Shown: positions 1-6,331 of the stretch, piece after piece
How the letters are laid out: every line of letters starts with the position of its first letter
How positions within the stretch are numbered: position 1 is the stretch's first letter
Source: Clostridiales bacterium
GTDB taxonomy: Bacteria > Bacillota > Clostridia > Oscillospirales > CAG-272
Assembly: GCA_003523225.1 (NCBI GenBank)
Contig: DPGK01000006.1
Span: forward strand, 1,623-12,516
Reading direction: 5' to 3'
DNA: 10,894 nt
Translations under genes and position numbers: made by a program
Notes under the pieces: model-generated
The model's input: only the letters and a program-made list of their open reading frames with translations
Told to the model about the DNA's origin: nothing
Databases searched by the model: none

Positions 1-399
1 GTCCCAGCGGCGGTTCTGGTGAACGGTAAAGAGTCTGCCGCACTCGTTGGCAACCTTGATCACCGAGTCAAGCTCCTCCACCGTAAGCGTCACCGGCTTT
101 TCGGAGATCACATGCTTTCCGGCTCGCAGAGCCTGTATTGCAAGGGGCGCGTGAAGCTCGTTCGGAGTTGCAATTGTAACAAGCTCCACCTCGGGGTCGG
201 CAAGCACCGCCTCATATGAGGAGTATGCGCGGATGCCGTTTTCCTCGGCAAGTGCGCATCTTTCGGGCTTTATATCATATATGCCTTTCAGGGTGGCGAC
301 ATCGCTCTCAAGCAGATGGCGGGTGTGCCAGCCTCCCATTCCGCCGTAGCCTATCACGGCGCAGCCTTTTTTATTTATTGTATTGTTTTCCTCTGACAT
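1..399 (-). CDS. Gfo/Idh/MocA family NAD(P)-dependent oxidoreductase (N-terminal part, cut by window edge)
   Basis: This open frame runs leftward off the window, so only the first 133 residues are visible; families of this type usually have about 330-400. The visible part is the Rossmann nucleotide-binding domain. It has the glycine-rich loop GYGGMG (residues 17-22) after the first strand, an acidic residue at the end of the second strand (YDI, D42) that usually favours NAD, the segment TIATPNELH (75-83), and the family hallmark SEKP (99-102), whose lysine is part of the active site. HQNRRWD (127-133) fits the next family motif. The start ATG at 399-397 is preceded by AAAGGA about 11 bases upstream and by a good promoter further out. 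Substrate cannot be predicted, because the C-terminal domain is missing. Members act on sugars, inositols and related compounds. It is transcribed divergently from the aminotransferase operon. Confidence 0.9.
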   Translation of the reverse strand, partial: MSEENNTINKKGCAVIGYGGMGGWHTRHLLESDVATLKGIYDIKPERCALAEENGIRAYSSYEAVLADPEVELVTIATPNELHAPLAIQALRAGKHVISEKPVTLTVEELDSVIKVANECGRLFTVHQNRRWD

Positions 400-425
400 A
401 TTTTACATATTCCTTTCGGGTCTCC

Positions 426-447
426 GGCGGCGATATATCGCGCCGCC
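426..447 (-). other. GC-rich hairpin in the oxidoreductase 5' leader
   Basis: The arms GGCGGCG (426-432) and CGCCGCC (441-447) pair over 7 bp around an 8-base AT-rich loop. The hairpin lies between the predicted -10 box and the ribosome binding site of the leftward oxidoreductase gene, so it would form near the 5' end of that mRNA. It lacks a T-run on the minus strand, so a terminator is unlikely. A 5' stabilising structure or a protein-binding site are possible roles (inference). Confidence 0.5.
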
Positions 448-462
448 TATGATACATAATAC

Positions 463-491
463 ATTATAAGACAAATTATGCTGAATATCAA
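463..491 (-). promoter_or_regulatory. Predicted SigA-type promoter for the leftward oxidoreductase gene
   Basis: Read on the minus strand, TTGATA (491-486) is followed by a 17-base spacer and a perfect TATAAT (468-463). The start codon lies about 64 bases beyond the -10 box. Both box quality and spacing match the housekeeping sigma factor consensus. A copy of GACAAATT (plus-strand 470-477) falls in the spacer and may be an operator half-site. Confidence 0.7.
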
Positions 492-713
492 GACACAATT
501 GGGCATTTTGCGGACAAATTTTGTCATAGTGACGTGAGACGGGATGCCGCATGAGGCGACTGTGTGTATGAAGGACACTTTTTTCCGCTGCTGTGCGGCG
601 GTATCGACATAACGATGCCCGCGAGTATTATGAGCCGTGCGACGGCGGCGCTGAAAATACTTTTCCATCCGGCAAAGCGGACAGGAAAGTTTTTGACGCC
701 TTCCGCTTTTATC
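492..713. other. Intergenic stretch without a convincing gene
   Basis: About 220 bases separate the two divergent promoters. Apart from the GACAAATTTTGTC palindrome I see no repeat, RNA gene or riboswitch here. Short frames are present on both strands, including a plus-strand ATG frame of about 40 codons starting near 614, but none has a good ribosome binding site and none resembles a known small protein. The length is more than is needed for two promoters, so a decayed gene remnant or a small RNA cannot be excluded. Confidence 0.4.
513..525. promoter_or_regulatory. Operator-like 13-base palindrome in the divergent intergenic region
   Basis: GACAAA-T-TTTGTC is a perfect inverted repeat of 6 bp around one base. 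Its left half, extended as GACAAATT (513-520), recurs at 470-477 inside the leftward promoter, 43 bases away. Spacing near four helical turns and overlap with a promoter fit binding of a dimeric repressor, but no regulator gene is visible in the window, so this is inference. Confidence 0.35.
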
Positions 714-742
714 TTGACAAAGAGGGCAAAATGATGTATTAT
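714..742 (+). promoter_or_regulatory. Predicted SigA-type promoter for the aminotransferase-to-deoB/cdd gene run
   Basis: A perfect TTGACA (714-719) is separated by 17 bases from TATTAT (737-742). Transcription would start near 749, about 30 bases before the aminotransferase ATG. It is the only strong promoter I can find for the eight plus-strand genes that follow, whose gaps are too short to hold obvious promoters of this quality. Confidence 0.75.
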
Positions 743-779
743 TAATATGAATAAAAGTGTATTTACGAGGCGTTGATCC

Positions 780-1973
780 ATGGAGTACAGATTTTCCGAT
801 AAGCTCGCATCGCTGAAGCCTTCGGCAATACGGGAAATATTCAAATCGCTTTCAGATCCGACTGTGATCTCATTTGCTGCGGGGAACCCCGCCGCAGAAT
901 CCTTTCCGGTAGTGGAGCTGGCACGGCTTTCCGCCGATATATTTGAAAAAACTCCGGTCACGGCACTTCAGTACAGCCTTACCGAGGGCTATCCGCCGCT
1001 GCGCGAGGCGGTTGCCGCGCGTCTGCGCGAAAAATTTGCAATAGGCAGATCAGGGGATGAGACCTTCATCGTCTCCGGAGGAAATCAGGGCATAGAGCTT
1101 TCCGCGAAGGTGCTTTGCAACGAGGGCGACGCGGTGATATGCGAGGAGCCGTCCTTTATCGGGGCGCTCAACGCCTTCCGTTCAAACGGCGCGCGCACCG
1201 TGGGCGTACCGCTTCACGGCGACGGCATTGACCCCGACGAGCTTGACGCGGTGCTGGCGCGTGAGCCGCGCGCAAGGATGATATATCTTATCCCGACCTT
1301 TCAGAATCCGTCCGGAATTACTACAAGCTATGAAAAACGCCGGAAAATATATGAGATCGCCCTCCGTCGCGGCGTTATGATATTTGAGGACAATCCCTAC
1401 GGTGAGCTTCGCTTTGCCGGAGAGGATATTCCGACCTTTAAAAGCATGGACACCGAGGGCATCGTTATCTACTGCTCCTCATTCTCAAAGATCCTCTCGG
1501 CGGGAATGCGCGTCGGATACGTCACAGCACCCGGACCTGTTATGCAGAAGATGGTGGTCGCAAAGCAGGTGGAGGATGTTCACACGAATATTTTCTTTCA
1601 GATGCTCTGCTATCGCTACATGAGCGAGTGCGACCTTGACGCTCATATTGAGGATATACGCGCCATCTACCGCCGCAAGTGCGGACTGATGCTCGGCTGT
1701 CTTGAGCGTGAGCTGCCGCAGTCGGTGGAGTTCACGCGTCCGGAGGGCGGGCTTTTCGTGTGGTGCACCCTGCCGGAGGGCTATGATATGAGCGTTTTTG
1801 TGAAAAAAGCGCTTGAAAAAAAGGTTGCTGTTGTGCCGGGTACTGCTTTCCTCTGCGACCCCGAGGGCAGTACGCGATCATTCCGCCTCAATTACTCCAC
1901 CCCGTCGGACGACGATATACGCGAGGGCTGCGCCCGTCTCGGTGCTGCCGCCCGTGAGATGGGTATCAGATAA
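780..1973 (+). CDS. PLP-dependent class I/II aminotransferase
   Basis: This 397-residue protein is a fold-type I aminotransferase that moves amino groups between an amino acid and a 2-oxo acid using pyridoxal phosphate in the cytoplasm. Landmarks in order are the N-terminal SFAAGNPAAESFP (about 31-43), QNPSG (175-179) with the cofactor-contacting Asn176, EDNPYG (203-208) with Asp204 for the pyridine nitrogen and Tyr207, SSFSK with the Schiff-base Lys237, the phosphate-binding Arg244 (AGMR), and a C-terminal FRLNYS with the substrate-carboxylate arginine. The pattern is that of the MocR-domain/LysN/KAT II-like subgroup, here without the GntR DNA-binding domain. The substrate is not certain; aromatic amino acids, branched-chain amino acids or 2-aminoadipate are all possible. 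GAGG (767-770) lies 9 bases before the ATG. It is the first gene of the run and trpS starts 27 bases after it. Confidence 0.92.
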   Translation: MEYRFSDKLASLKPSAIREIFKSLSDPTVISFAAGNPAAESFPVVELARLSADIFEKTPVTALQYSLTEGYPPLREAVAARLREKFAIGRSGDETFIVSGGNQGIELSAKVLCNEGDAVICEEPSFIGALNAFRSNGARTVGVPLHGDGIDPDELDAVLAREPRARMIYLIPTFQNPSGITTSYEKRRKIYEIALRRGVMIFEDNPYGELRFAGEDIPTFKSMDTEGIVIYCSSFSKILSAGMRVGYVTAPGPVMQKMVVAKQVEDVHTNIFFQMLCYRYMSECDLDAHIEDIRAIYRRKCGLMLGCLERELPQSVEFTRPEGGLFVWCTLPEGYDMSVFVKKALEKKVAVVPGTAFLCDPEGSTRSFRLNYSTPSDDDIREGCARLGAAAREMGIR

Positions 1974-2000
1974 GAATTCAGACAGAAAGGTTTAATTTCA

Positions 2001-2999
2001 ATGCTTGACGAAAAAAAAGTTTCTTTTTCGGGCGTTCAGCCCAGCGGAAATCTGACGATAGGAAATTATCTCGGAGCTATCAAGAACTTCTCCGAGTACA
2101 GTGAACAGTATAAATGCTTTTACTGCGTGGTCGATCAGCACGCAATAACCGTGCGGCAGATACCCGCCGAGCTGCGCCGCCGCACCTACGAGACGCTGGC
2201 GCTTTACATTGCCTGCGGTCTTGACCCCGAAAAAAACACGCTTTATGTGCAGTCTCACGTTCCGGCTCATACCGAGATGGCGTGGATGCTTGACTGCTTT
2301 ACTATGTTCGGCGAGCTTTCCCGCATGACACAGTTCAAGGATAAGAGCGCCCGCCACGCCGACAACATAAACGCCGGACTTTTTACCTACCCTGTGCTTA
2401 TGGCGGCGGACATCCTGCTTTATCAGACCGATGTGGTTCCTGTGGGCATCGACCAGAAGCAGCACGTTGAGCTGGCGCGCAATATTGCCGAGCGCTTCAA
2501 TCAGCTTTATCCCGGCACATTTACCGTATCCGAGCCTGTGATCTCAAAGTCGGGGGCGAAGATAATGTCCCTTGCCGACCCGACAAAGAAAATGAGCAAG
2601 TCTGATGAAAACGAAAACGCTGTGGTGCGTATTCTTGACGACCGCGACACCATAATACGCAAATTCCGCCGTGCCGTCACCGATTCGGGCAGCGAGGTGC
2701 GCCGTGCCGAGGGCAAGGACGGTGTGAACAACCTTATAACGATATATTCCTGCGTGACCGGAAAAAGCGACGGTGATATCGAACGTGAATTTGACGGACG
2801 CGGATATGCCGATTTCAAGCTCGCGGTAGGCGAGGCGGTTGCCGAACGGCTCGCTCCGGTGCGCGAGGAATATTCCCGTCTGCTTGCCGACAAGGGTTAC
2901 CTTGAGGAGGTAATGAAGAAGGGTGCGTCCGAGGCGACCTATTATGCGCGCAAGACTCTTTCCAAGGTGCGCCGCAAGCTGGGCTTTGTAACGCTCTGA
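2001..2999 (+). CDS. trpS: Tryptophan--tRNA ligase
   Basis: TrpRS activates tryptophan with ATP and charges tRNA-Trp. The 332-residue length is normal for the bacterial enzyme. It is a class Ic synthetase with the HIGH-equivalent TIGN (19-22) in the family signature PSGNLTIGNYLGA (14-26), the tryptophan and ATP pocket segment around MAADIL (134-139) and GIDQKQH (149-155), and the KMSKS loop (197-201). The C-terminal region holds the alpha-helical anticodon-binding part, ending in KVRRKLGF. AGAAAGG (1984-1990) lies 10 bases before the ATG. The gap to the upstream aminotransferase is only 27 bases, so there is no room for a T-box leader, and expression probably follows the operon promoter. No tryptophan biosynthesis genes are nearby. 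Confidence 0.97.
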   Translation: MLDEKKVSFSGVQPSGNLTIGNYLGAIKNFSEYSEQYKCFYCVVDQHAITVRQIPAELRRRTYETLALYIACGLDPEKNTLYVQSHVPAHTEMAWMLDCFTMFGELSRMTQFKDKSARHADNINAGLFTYPVLMAADILLYQTDVVPVGIDQKQHVELARNIAERFNQLYPGTFTVSEPVISKSGAKIMSLADPTKKMSKSDENENAVVRILDDRDTIIRKFRRAVTDSGSEVRRAEGKDGVNNLITIYSCVTGKSDGDIEREFDGRGYADFKLAVGEAVAERLAPVREEYSRLLADKGYLEEVMKKGASEATYYARKTLSKVRRKLGFVTL

Positions 3000-3022
3000 A
3001 CCCTTACCGGAGGTTTTTACAC

Positions 3023-4351
3023 ATGAAAATAGGATTTGTTTCCCTCGGCTGTCCGAAAAATCAGCTTGACACCGAGGTCATGCTTAACGAGCTGCGCAAT
3101 GCAGGCTATGAGATCACGCCGGAGGAGACCGAGGCGGATATTATCGTGATAAACACCTGCGCCTTTATCGAGGCGGCAAAGCGCGAGTCGATAGACAACA
3201 TTCTCGATGTGGCGTGGCTCAAGACCAACCATACGCTCAAGGGCATCATCGTGACCGGCTGCATGACGGAGAGATACCGCGAGGAGGTGCTGAAGGAATT
3301 TCCCGAAGTGGACGCGATACTGGGTATCGGCTCGATACATGATATTGTGGAGGCGGTGCAATCGGTCGAGCGCGGAGAGAGGGGATATACCTCCTTCCGT
3401 CCGAAGGATGAGGTGGAGCTGGGCGGCGACCGCGTGCTTACCACGCCGACCTTCTGGACTTACCTCAAGATAGCTGAGGGGTGCGACAACCGCTGCACCT
3501 ATTGCGCCATACCTTATATCCGCGGAAAATACCGCAGCCGTCCGATAGAAGAGCTTGTCTCCGAGGCGCGCGAGCTTGAGTCTCTCGGCGCACGGGAGAT
3601 CAATATTATTGCTCAGGACATTACGCGCTACGGTGCAGACCTTTACGGCGAATATTCGCTTGCCAGACTTCTGCGCGAGCTGACTGCGGCGACGAAGTCG
3701 GTCTTCTTCCGCCTGCTTTACTGCTATCCGGACAAGATAACCGACGAGCTTGTCGCCGAGATACGGGACAATCCCCGCGTGCTGAAATATATTGATATTC
3801 CGCTTCAGCACATTTCCGACAATGTACTTAGACGCATGAACCGTCACGGTGATTCCGCCATGATACGAGAGGTAATAGCGCACCTTCGCAGAGAAGTGCC
3901 GGGAATAGTTATACGTACCACCTTCATCACCGGCTTCCCGGGTGAGACGGAGGAGGATTTTGAGCAGCTTTGCGATTTTGTGAACGAGACGAGATTTGAC
4001 CGGCTCGGTGTTTTCCCGTATTCACAGGAGGAGGGGACTCCGGCGGCGGAATTCCCCGATCAGATAGACGAGCAGTTGAAGCAGGACCGCGCCGACATCA
4101 TCATGCGCGACCAGCTTGCGATAAGCGAGGAGCTTAACCGCGCGCGTGTCGGCACTACCCTGCGCGTCCTCTGCGAGGACTTTGATCCGGTCTCCGAGCT
4201 GCATTTCGGGCGCAGCTATGCCGACGCGCCGGAAATTGACGGCAAGGTGTATTTCCGTGCGCCGCGCCGTATAGCTCCCGGTTCTCTTGTTGATGTAAAG
4301 ATAACCGAGGTGCTGGATTACGACCTCTGCGGCAGTGTTGTTACAAAATAA
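3023..4351 (+). CDS. rimO: Ribosomal protein S12 (aspartate) methylthiotransferase
   Basis: RimO is a radical-SAM enzyme that adds a methylthio group to a conserved aspartate of ribosomal protein S12. The N-terminal UPF0004/MTTase domain has its three cluster cysteines at Cys10 (SLGCPKN), Cys46 (NTCAF) and Cys80 (TGCM). The radical-SAM CxxxCxxC motif is at Cys154, Cys158 and Cys161 (EGCDNRCTYC), followed by IPYIRGKYRSRP. QDITRYG around 198-204 and the LGCPKN start are RimO-like, in contrast to the tRNA-modifying MiaB and MtaB relatives. The last ~65 residues fit a TRAM domain. Its length of 442 is typical. GGAGG (3009-3013) lies 9 bases before the ATG, 23 bases after trpS. In Firmicutes rimO commonly precedes pgsA, as it does here. 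Confidence 0.96.
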   Translation: MKIGFVSLGCPKNQLDTEVMLNELRNAGYEITPEETEADIIVINTCAFIEAAKRESIDNILDVAWLKTNHTLKGIIVTGCMTERYREEVLKEFPEVDAILGIGSIHDIVEAVQSVERGERGYTSFRPKDEVELGGDRVLTTPTFWTYLKIAEGCDNRCTYCAIPYIRGKYRSRPIEELVSEARELESLGAREINIIAQDITRYGADLYGEYSLARLLRELTAATKSVFFRLLYCYPDKITDELVAEIRDNPRVLKYIDIPLQHISDNVLRRMNRHGDSAMIREVIAHLRREVPGIVIRTTFITGFPGETEEDFEQLCDFVNETRFDRLGVFPYSQEEGTPAAEFPDQIDEQLKQDRADIIMRDQLAISEELNRARVGTTLRVLCEDFDPVSELHFGRSYADAPEIDGKVYFRAPRRIAPGSLVDVKITEVLDYDLCGSVVTK

Positions 4352-4355
4352 ACCG

Positions 4356-4388
4356 TTTGCGTCTGTGACATCGGGCGCACAGTGCAAA
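4356..4388 (+). other. Imperfect stem-loop in the rimO-pgsA gap touching the pgsA ribosome binding site
   Basis: TTTGC-GT-CTGTG (4356-4367) can pair with CACAG-T-GCAAA (4378-4388), giving ten pairs with a small internal loop and a 10-base apical loop. The right arm overlaps the start of AAAGAAAGG (4386-4394), the ribosome binding site of pgsA. It lacks a T-run, so it is not a typical terminator. It might tune pgsA translation; this is inference from base pairing only. Confidence 0.35.
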
Positions 4389-4404
4389 GAAAGGCAATGA
4401 TCTT

Positions 4405-5022
4405 ATGAGCAAAGCCAAGCTGAACCTCCCGAACCGTCTGACTCTTGCCAGACTTATTATGGTGCCATTCTGCATCGCGGCGGTGCTTCTGCCCGTCACA
4501 CTTGTACCCGAGTGGCTTTCGCGCCTAATTGCGGCGATGCTTTTTGTCGCCGCCTCGGTAACCGACTGTCTTGACGGAAAAATAGCGCGCAGCCGCGGTC
4601 TTATCACCGACTTCGGTAAGCTGCTTGATCCGCTTGCCGACAAATTCATGGTCATAGGCACCATGATGGCGATCCTCTATCGCTACGATAACGTCAGCTC
4701 ATGGCTGTTCTGGACGGTGCTGGCGATAGTTTTCCGCGAGCTGGGGGTAACTTCAATACGTCTTGTAACCGCAGGGCGCGGCGTGGTCGTTCCGGCAAGT
4801 ATGCTCGGAAAGGTCAAGACCGTGTCTCAGATAGTCACGGTGACGGCTCTGCTTGTTGAGCCGCTGATCTTGAGGCTGCTCCCGCTGGGAGAGAATGCCG
4901 CGGAGTTTATAGCGCTTCAGCCGCTCTCCCTCGTCTCCGGAATAATTACCACAGTTATGACCGTCTGGTCAGGCGTCGATTATTTCCTGAAGCTCTGGAA
5001 ATATGTTGATCCGGAGAGCTGA
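4405..5022 (+). CDS. pgsA: CDP-diacylglycerol--glycerol-3-phosphate 3-phosphatidyltransferase
   Basis: This 205-residue integral membrane enzyme makes phosphatidylglycerophosphate, the committed step to phosphatidylglycerol and cardiolipin. It carries the complete CDP-alcohol phosphotransferase signature: D54, D57-G58, A61-R62, G71, D75 and D79, in the segment DCLDGKIAR to DPLADK, with exactly the expected spacing. The aspartates bind the metal ions and CDP. The start NLPNRLTLARL is characteristic of PgsA, and several hydrophobic segments follow. AAAGAAAGG (4386-4394) sits 10 bases before the ATG. It follows rimO after 53 bases. The cinA and recA genes that often come next in Firmicutes are absent, and the HD-domain gene takes that place. 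Confidence 0.93.
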   Translation: MSKAKLNLPNRLTLARLIMVPFCIAAVLLPVTLVPEWLSRLIAAMLFVAASVTDCLDGKIARSRGLITDFGKLLDPLADKFMVIGTMMAILYRYDNVSSWLFWTVLAIVFRELGVTSIRLVTAGRGVVVPASMLGKVKTVSQIVTVTALLVEPLILRLLPLGENAAEFIALQPLSLVSGIITTVMTVWSGVDYFLKLWKYVDPES

Positions 5023-5073
5023 AATAATTTTTTACAATTCATCACACCTACAAAAGAAAGGAATTCGGGATCT

Positions 5074-5679
5074 ATGGCAGACAGGACAGACAGAGAGCGA
5101 TTTATCGGTATTTACAGGGACAAAATAAAACGCGAGGGCTCGGAGGAGCTATTACGGTTTCTCTGCTCCGAGTCAAGTGATTTTTTCACCGCCCCCGCTT
5201 CCACAAGATATCACGGCGCGGAGACCGGCGGACTTTGCCGCCACAGTCTGAATGTTTACGACTGCCTGTGCGATCAGCTGGCGCGTCCGCGGATGAAGGA
5301 GATGTACGGCATACATTACGACGATGAAAGCATTGCCATATCCGCGTTGCTGCACGACCTCTGCAAGGTGAATTTTTACCGTGTCGAAAGCCGCAACGTC
5401 AAAAAGAACGGGGTGTGGACGGCAGTGCCTTATTACACCATCGACGACCGTCTGCCATACGGTCACGGCGAAAAATCGGTATATATCATATCAGGATTTA
5501 TGCGGCTGACGCGTGACGAGGCTTTTGCAATACGCTATCACATGGGCTTTTCCGGCACCGAGGACAACGGAACGGTGGGAAAAGCGCTTGAGATGTTCCC
5601 GCTTGCCTTTGCGCTTTCTGTTGCGGACATGGAGGCGGCATACTTTATGGAAGGAAAGGATCCGGATGAGGATCCCTGA
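5074..5679 (+). CDS. HD-domain metal-dependent phosphohydrolase
   Basis: This is a 201-residue soluble protein of the HD superfamily, whose members remove phosphate from nucleotides or cleave phosphodiesters. The full set of metal ligands can be read: His57 (GGLCRHSLNV), His94-Asp95 (ALLHDLCK), His131 (PYGHGEKS), His156 (IRYHMG) and Asp185 (LSVADMEA). The GHGEKS element and the five-ligand pattern resemble the HD part of YhaM-like exoribonucleases and phage HD proteins more than the 5'-nucleotidase YfbR, but there is no OB-fold domain before it. The exact substrate is unknown. AAGAAAGGA (5054-5062) precedes the ATG by about 12 bases. tdk begins 15 bases after the stop, so the two genes are probably co-translated, and a role in nucleotide or nucleoside turnover is a reasonable inference. 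Confidence 0.85.
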   Translation: MADRTDRERFIGIYRDKIKREGSEELLRFLCSESSDFFTAPASTRYHGAETGGLCRHSLNVYDCLCDQLARPRMKEMYGIHYDDESIAISALLHDLCKVNFYRVESRNVKKNGVWTAVPYYTIDDRLPYGHGEKSVYIISGFMRLTRDEAFAIRYHMGFSGTEDNGTVGKALEMFPLAFALSVADMEAAYFMEGKDPDEDP

Positions 5680-5694
5680 GCGGCGGAACTGACT

Positions 5695-6294
5695 ATGGCA
5701 AAGCTATATTTCAAATACGGCGCTATGGGGTCGTCAAAGACGGCTCAGGCGCTGATAACCAAGTTCAATTACGAAGAACGCGGGATGAGGGTGTGGCTTA
5801 TCAAGCCCTCGACCGACACCCGCGACGGCGACGGAGCGGTATGCTCCCGCATAGGACTCTCCGCCGAGGGAGAGGTGATCACCCCGGAGTGCGATCTTTT
5901 TGAGCGTTTTTGCGGCAGGGGCGTCGGGGACGACGTGATAATTGCCGACGAGGCTCAGTTTTTTACGCCGGCTCAGATAGATGCAATGCGCCGCATTGCC
6001 GATGATTTTGACATCCCCGTGCTTTGCTTCGGGCTTCGCACCGATTTCCGCACCTGCCTGTTCCCGGGCAGCCGACGGCTTTTTGAGATCGCCGATTCGA
6101 TAACCGAGATAAAGACAGTCTGCTCCTGCGGCATGAAAGCGTCGGTGAACGCCCGACTTGACAGTCAGGGCAGAATAGTCACCGAGGGCGAGCAGGTGCT
6201 GCTTGGCGGCAATGATACATACGTTGCAATGTGCTACAAATGCTGGAGCCGTGCGGTCGCAAGACAGCAGGCTGAGGAAAAGACCGGCAGATAA
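5695..6294 (+). CDS. tdk: Thymidine kinase (TK1-like, type II)
   Basis: Thymidine kinase phosphorylates thymidine and deoxyuridine to the monophosphates with ATP in the cytoplasm. The 199-residue length is normal. Landmarks are the P-loop GAMGSSKT (9-16), RIGLSAEGE (52-60), the Walker B and catalytic base segment IIADEAQFF (82-90, with Asp85 and Glu86), FGLRTDFRT (112-120) as in the family lasso region, and a structural zinc site formed by Cys143, Cys145, Cys180 and Cys183 (TVCSCG and MCYKCW). The P-loop has Ser14 where the usual GK[ST] motif has glycine; the lysine and threonine are intact, so activity is expected. The ribosome binding site is weak (GGCGGA about 8 bases upstream), and the gene may rely on translation from the HD gene 15 bases before it. 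Confidence 0.94.
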   Translation: MAKLYFKYGAMGSSKTAQALITKFNYEERGMRVWLIKPSTDTRDGDGAVCSRIGLSAEGEVITPECDLFERFCGRGVGDDVIIADEAQFFTPAQIDAMRRIADDFDIPVLCFGLRTDFRTCLFPGSRRLFEIADSITEIKTVCSCGMKASVNARLDSQGRIVTEGEQVLLGGNDTYVAMCYKCWSRAVARQQAEEKTGR

Positions 6295-6331
6295 ATTATT
6301 CGGATATTAAATTTTCAAGGAGGAAAATACG

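Noticed and set aside
19..452. Plus-strand open frames at the left edge
   Set aside because: The minus-strand frame through the same bases encodes a clear oxidoreductase Rossmann domain, so the plus-strand frames are shadows.
614..733. A plus-strand small frame of about 40 codons starting MPASIMSRATAALK
   Set aside because: It has no Shine-Dalgarno sequence at a proper distance and contains the -35 box of the aminotransferase promoter. Without conservation data it cannot be supported.
447..961. Two overlapping minus-strand open frames across the intergenic region and the aminotransferase start
   Set aside because: Neither has a good ribosome binding site or a recognisable protein; one overlaps the N-terminal coding region of the aminotransferase and both cover the two predicted promoters or their surroundings.
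1998..2465. A 155-codon minus-strand open frame
   Set aside because: It lies opposite the well-supported trpS coding sequence and has no recognisable domain.
3017..3883. A 288-codon minus-strand open frame
   Set aside because: It is fully antisense to rimO, which has all family motifs. The frame has no ribosome binding site of note and its protein resembles no family; long antisense frames are common in GC-rich coding DNA.
4991..5033. A possible terminator at the end of pgsA (AGCTCT/AGAGCT followed by a T-run)
   Set aside because: The stem is only 6 bp with an 18-base loop, and 7 bases separate it from the T-run, so it does not fit a rho-independent terminator.
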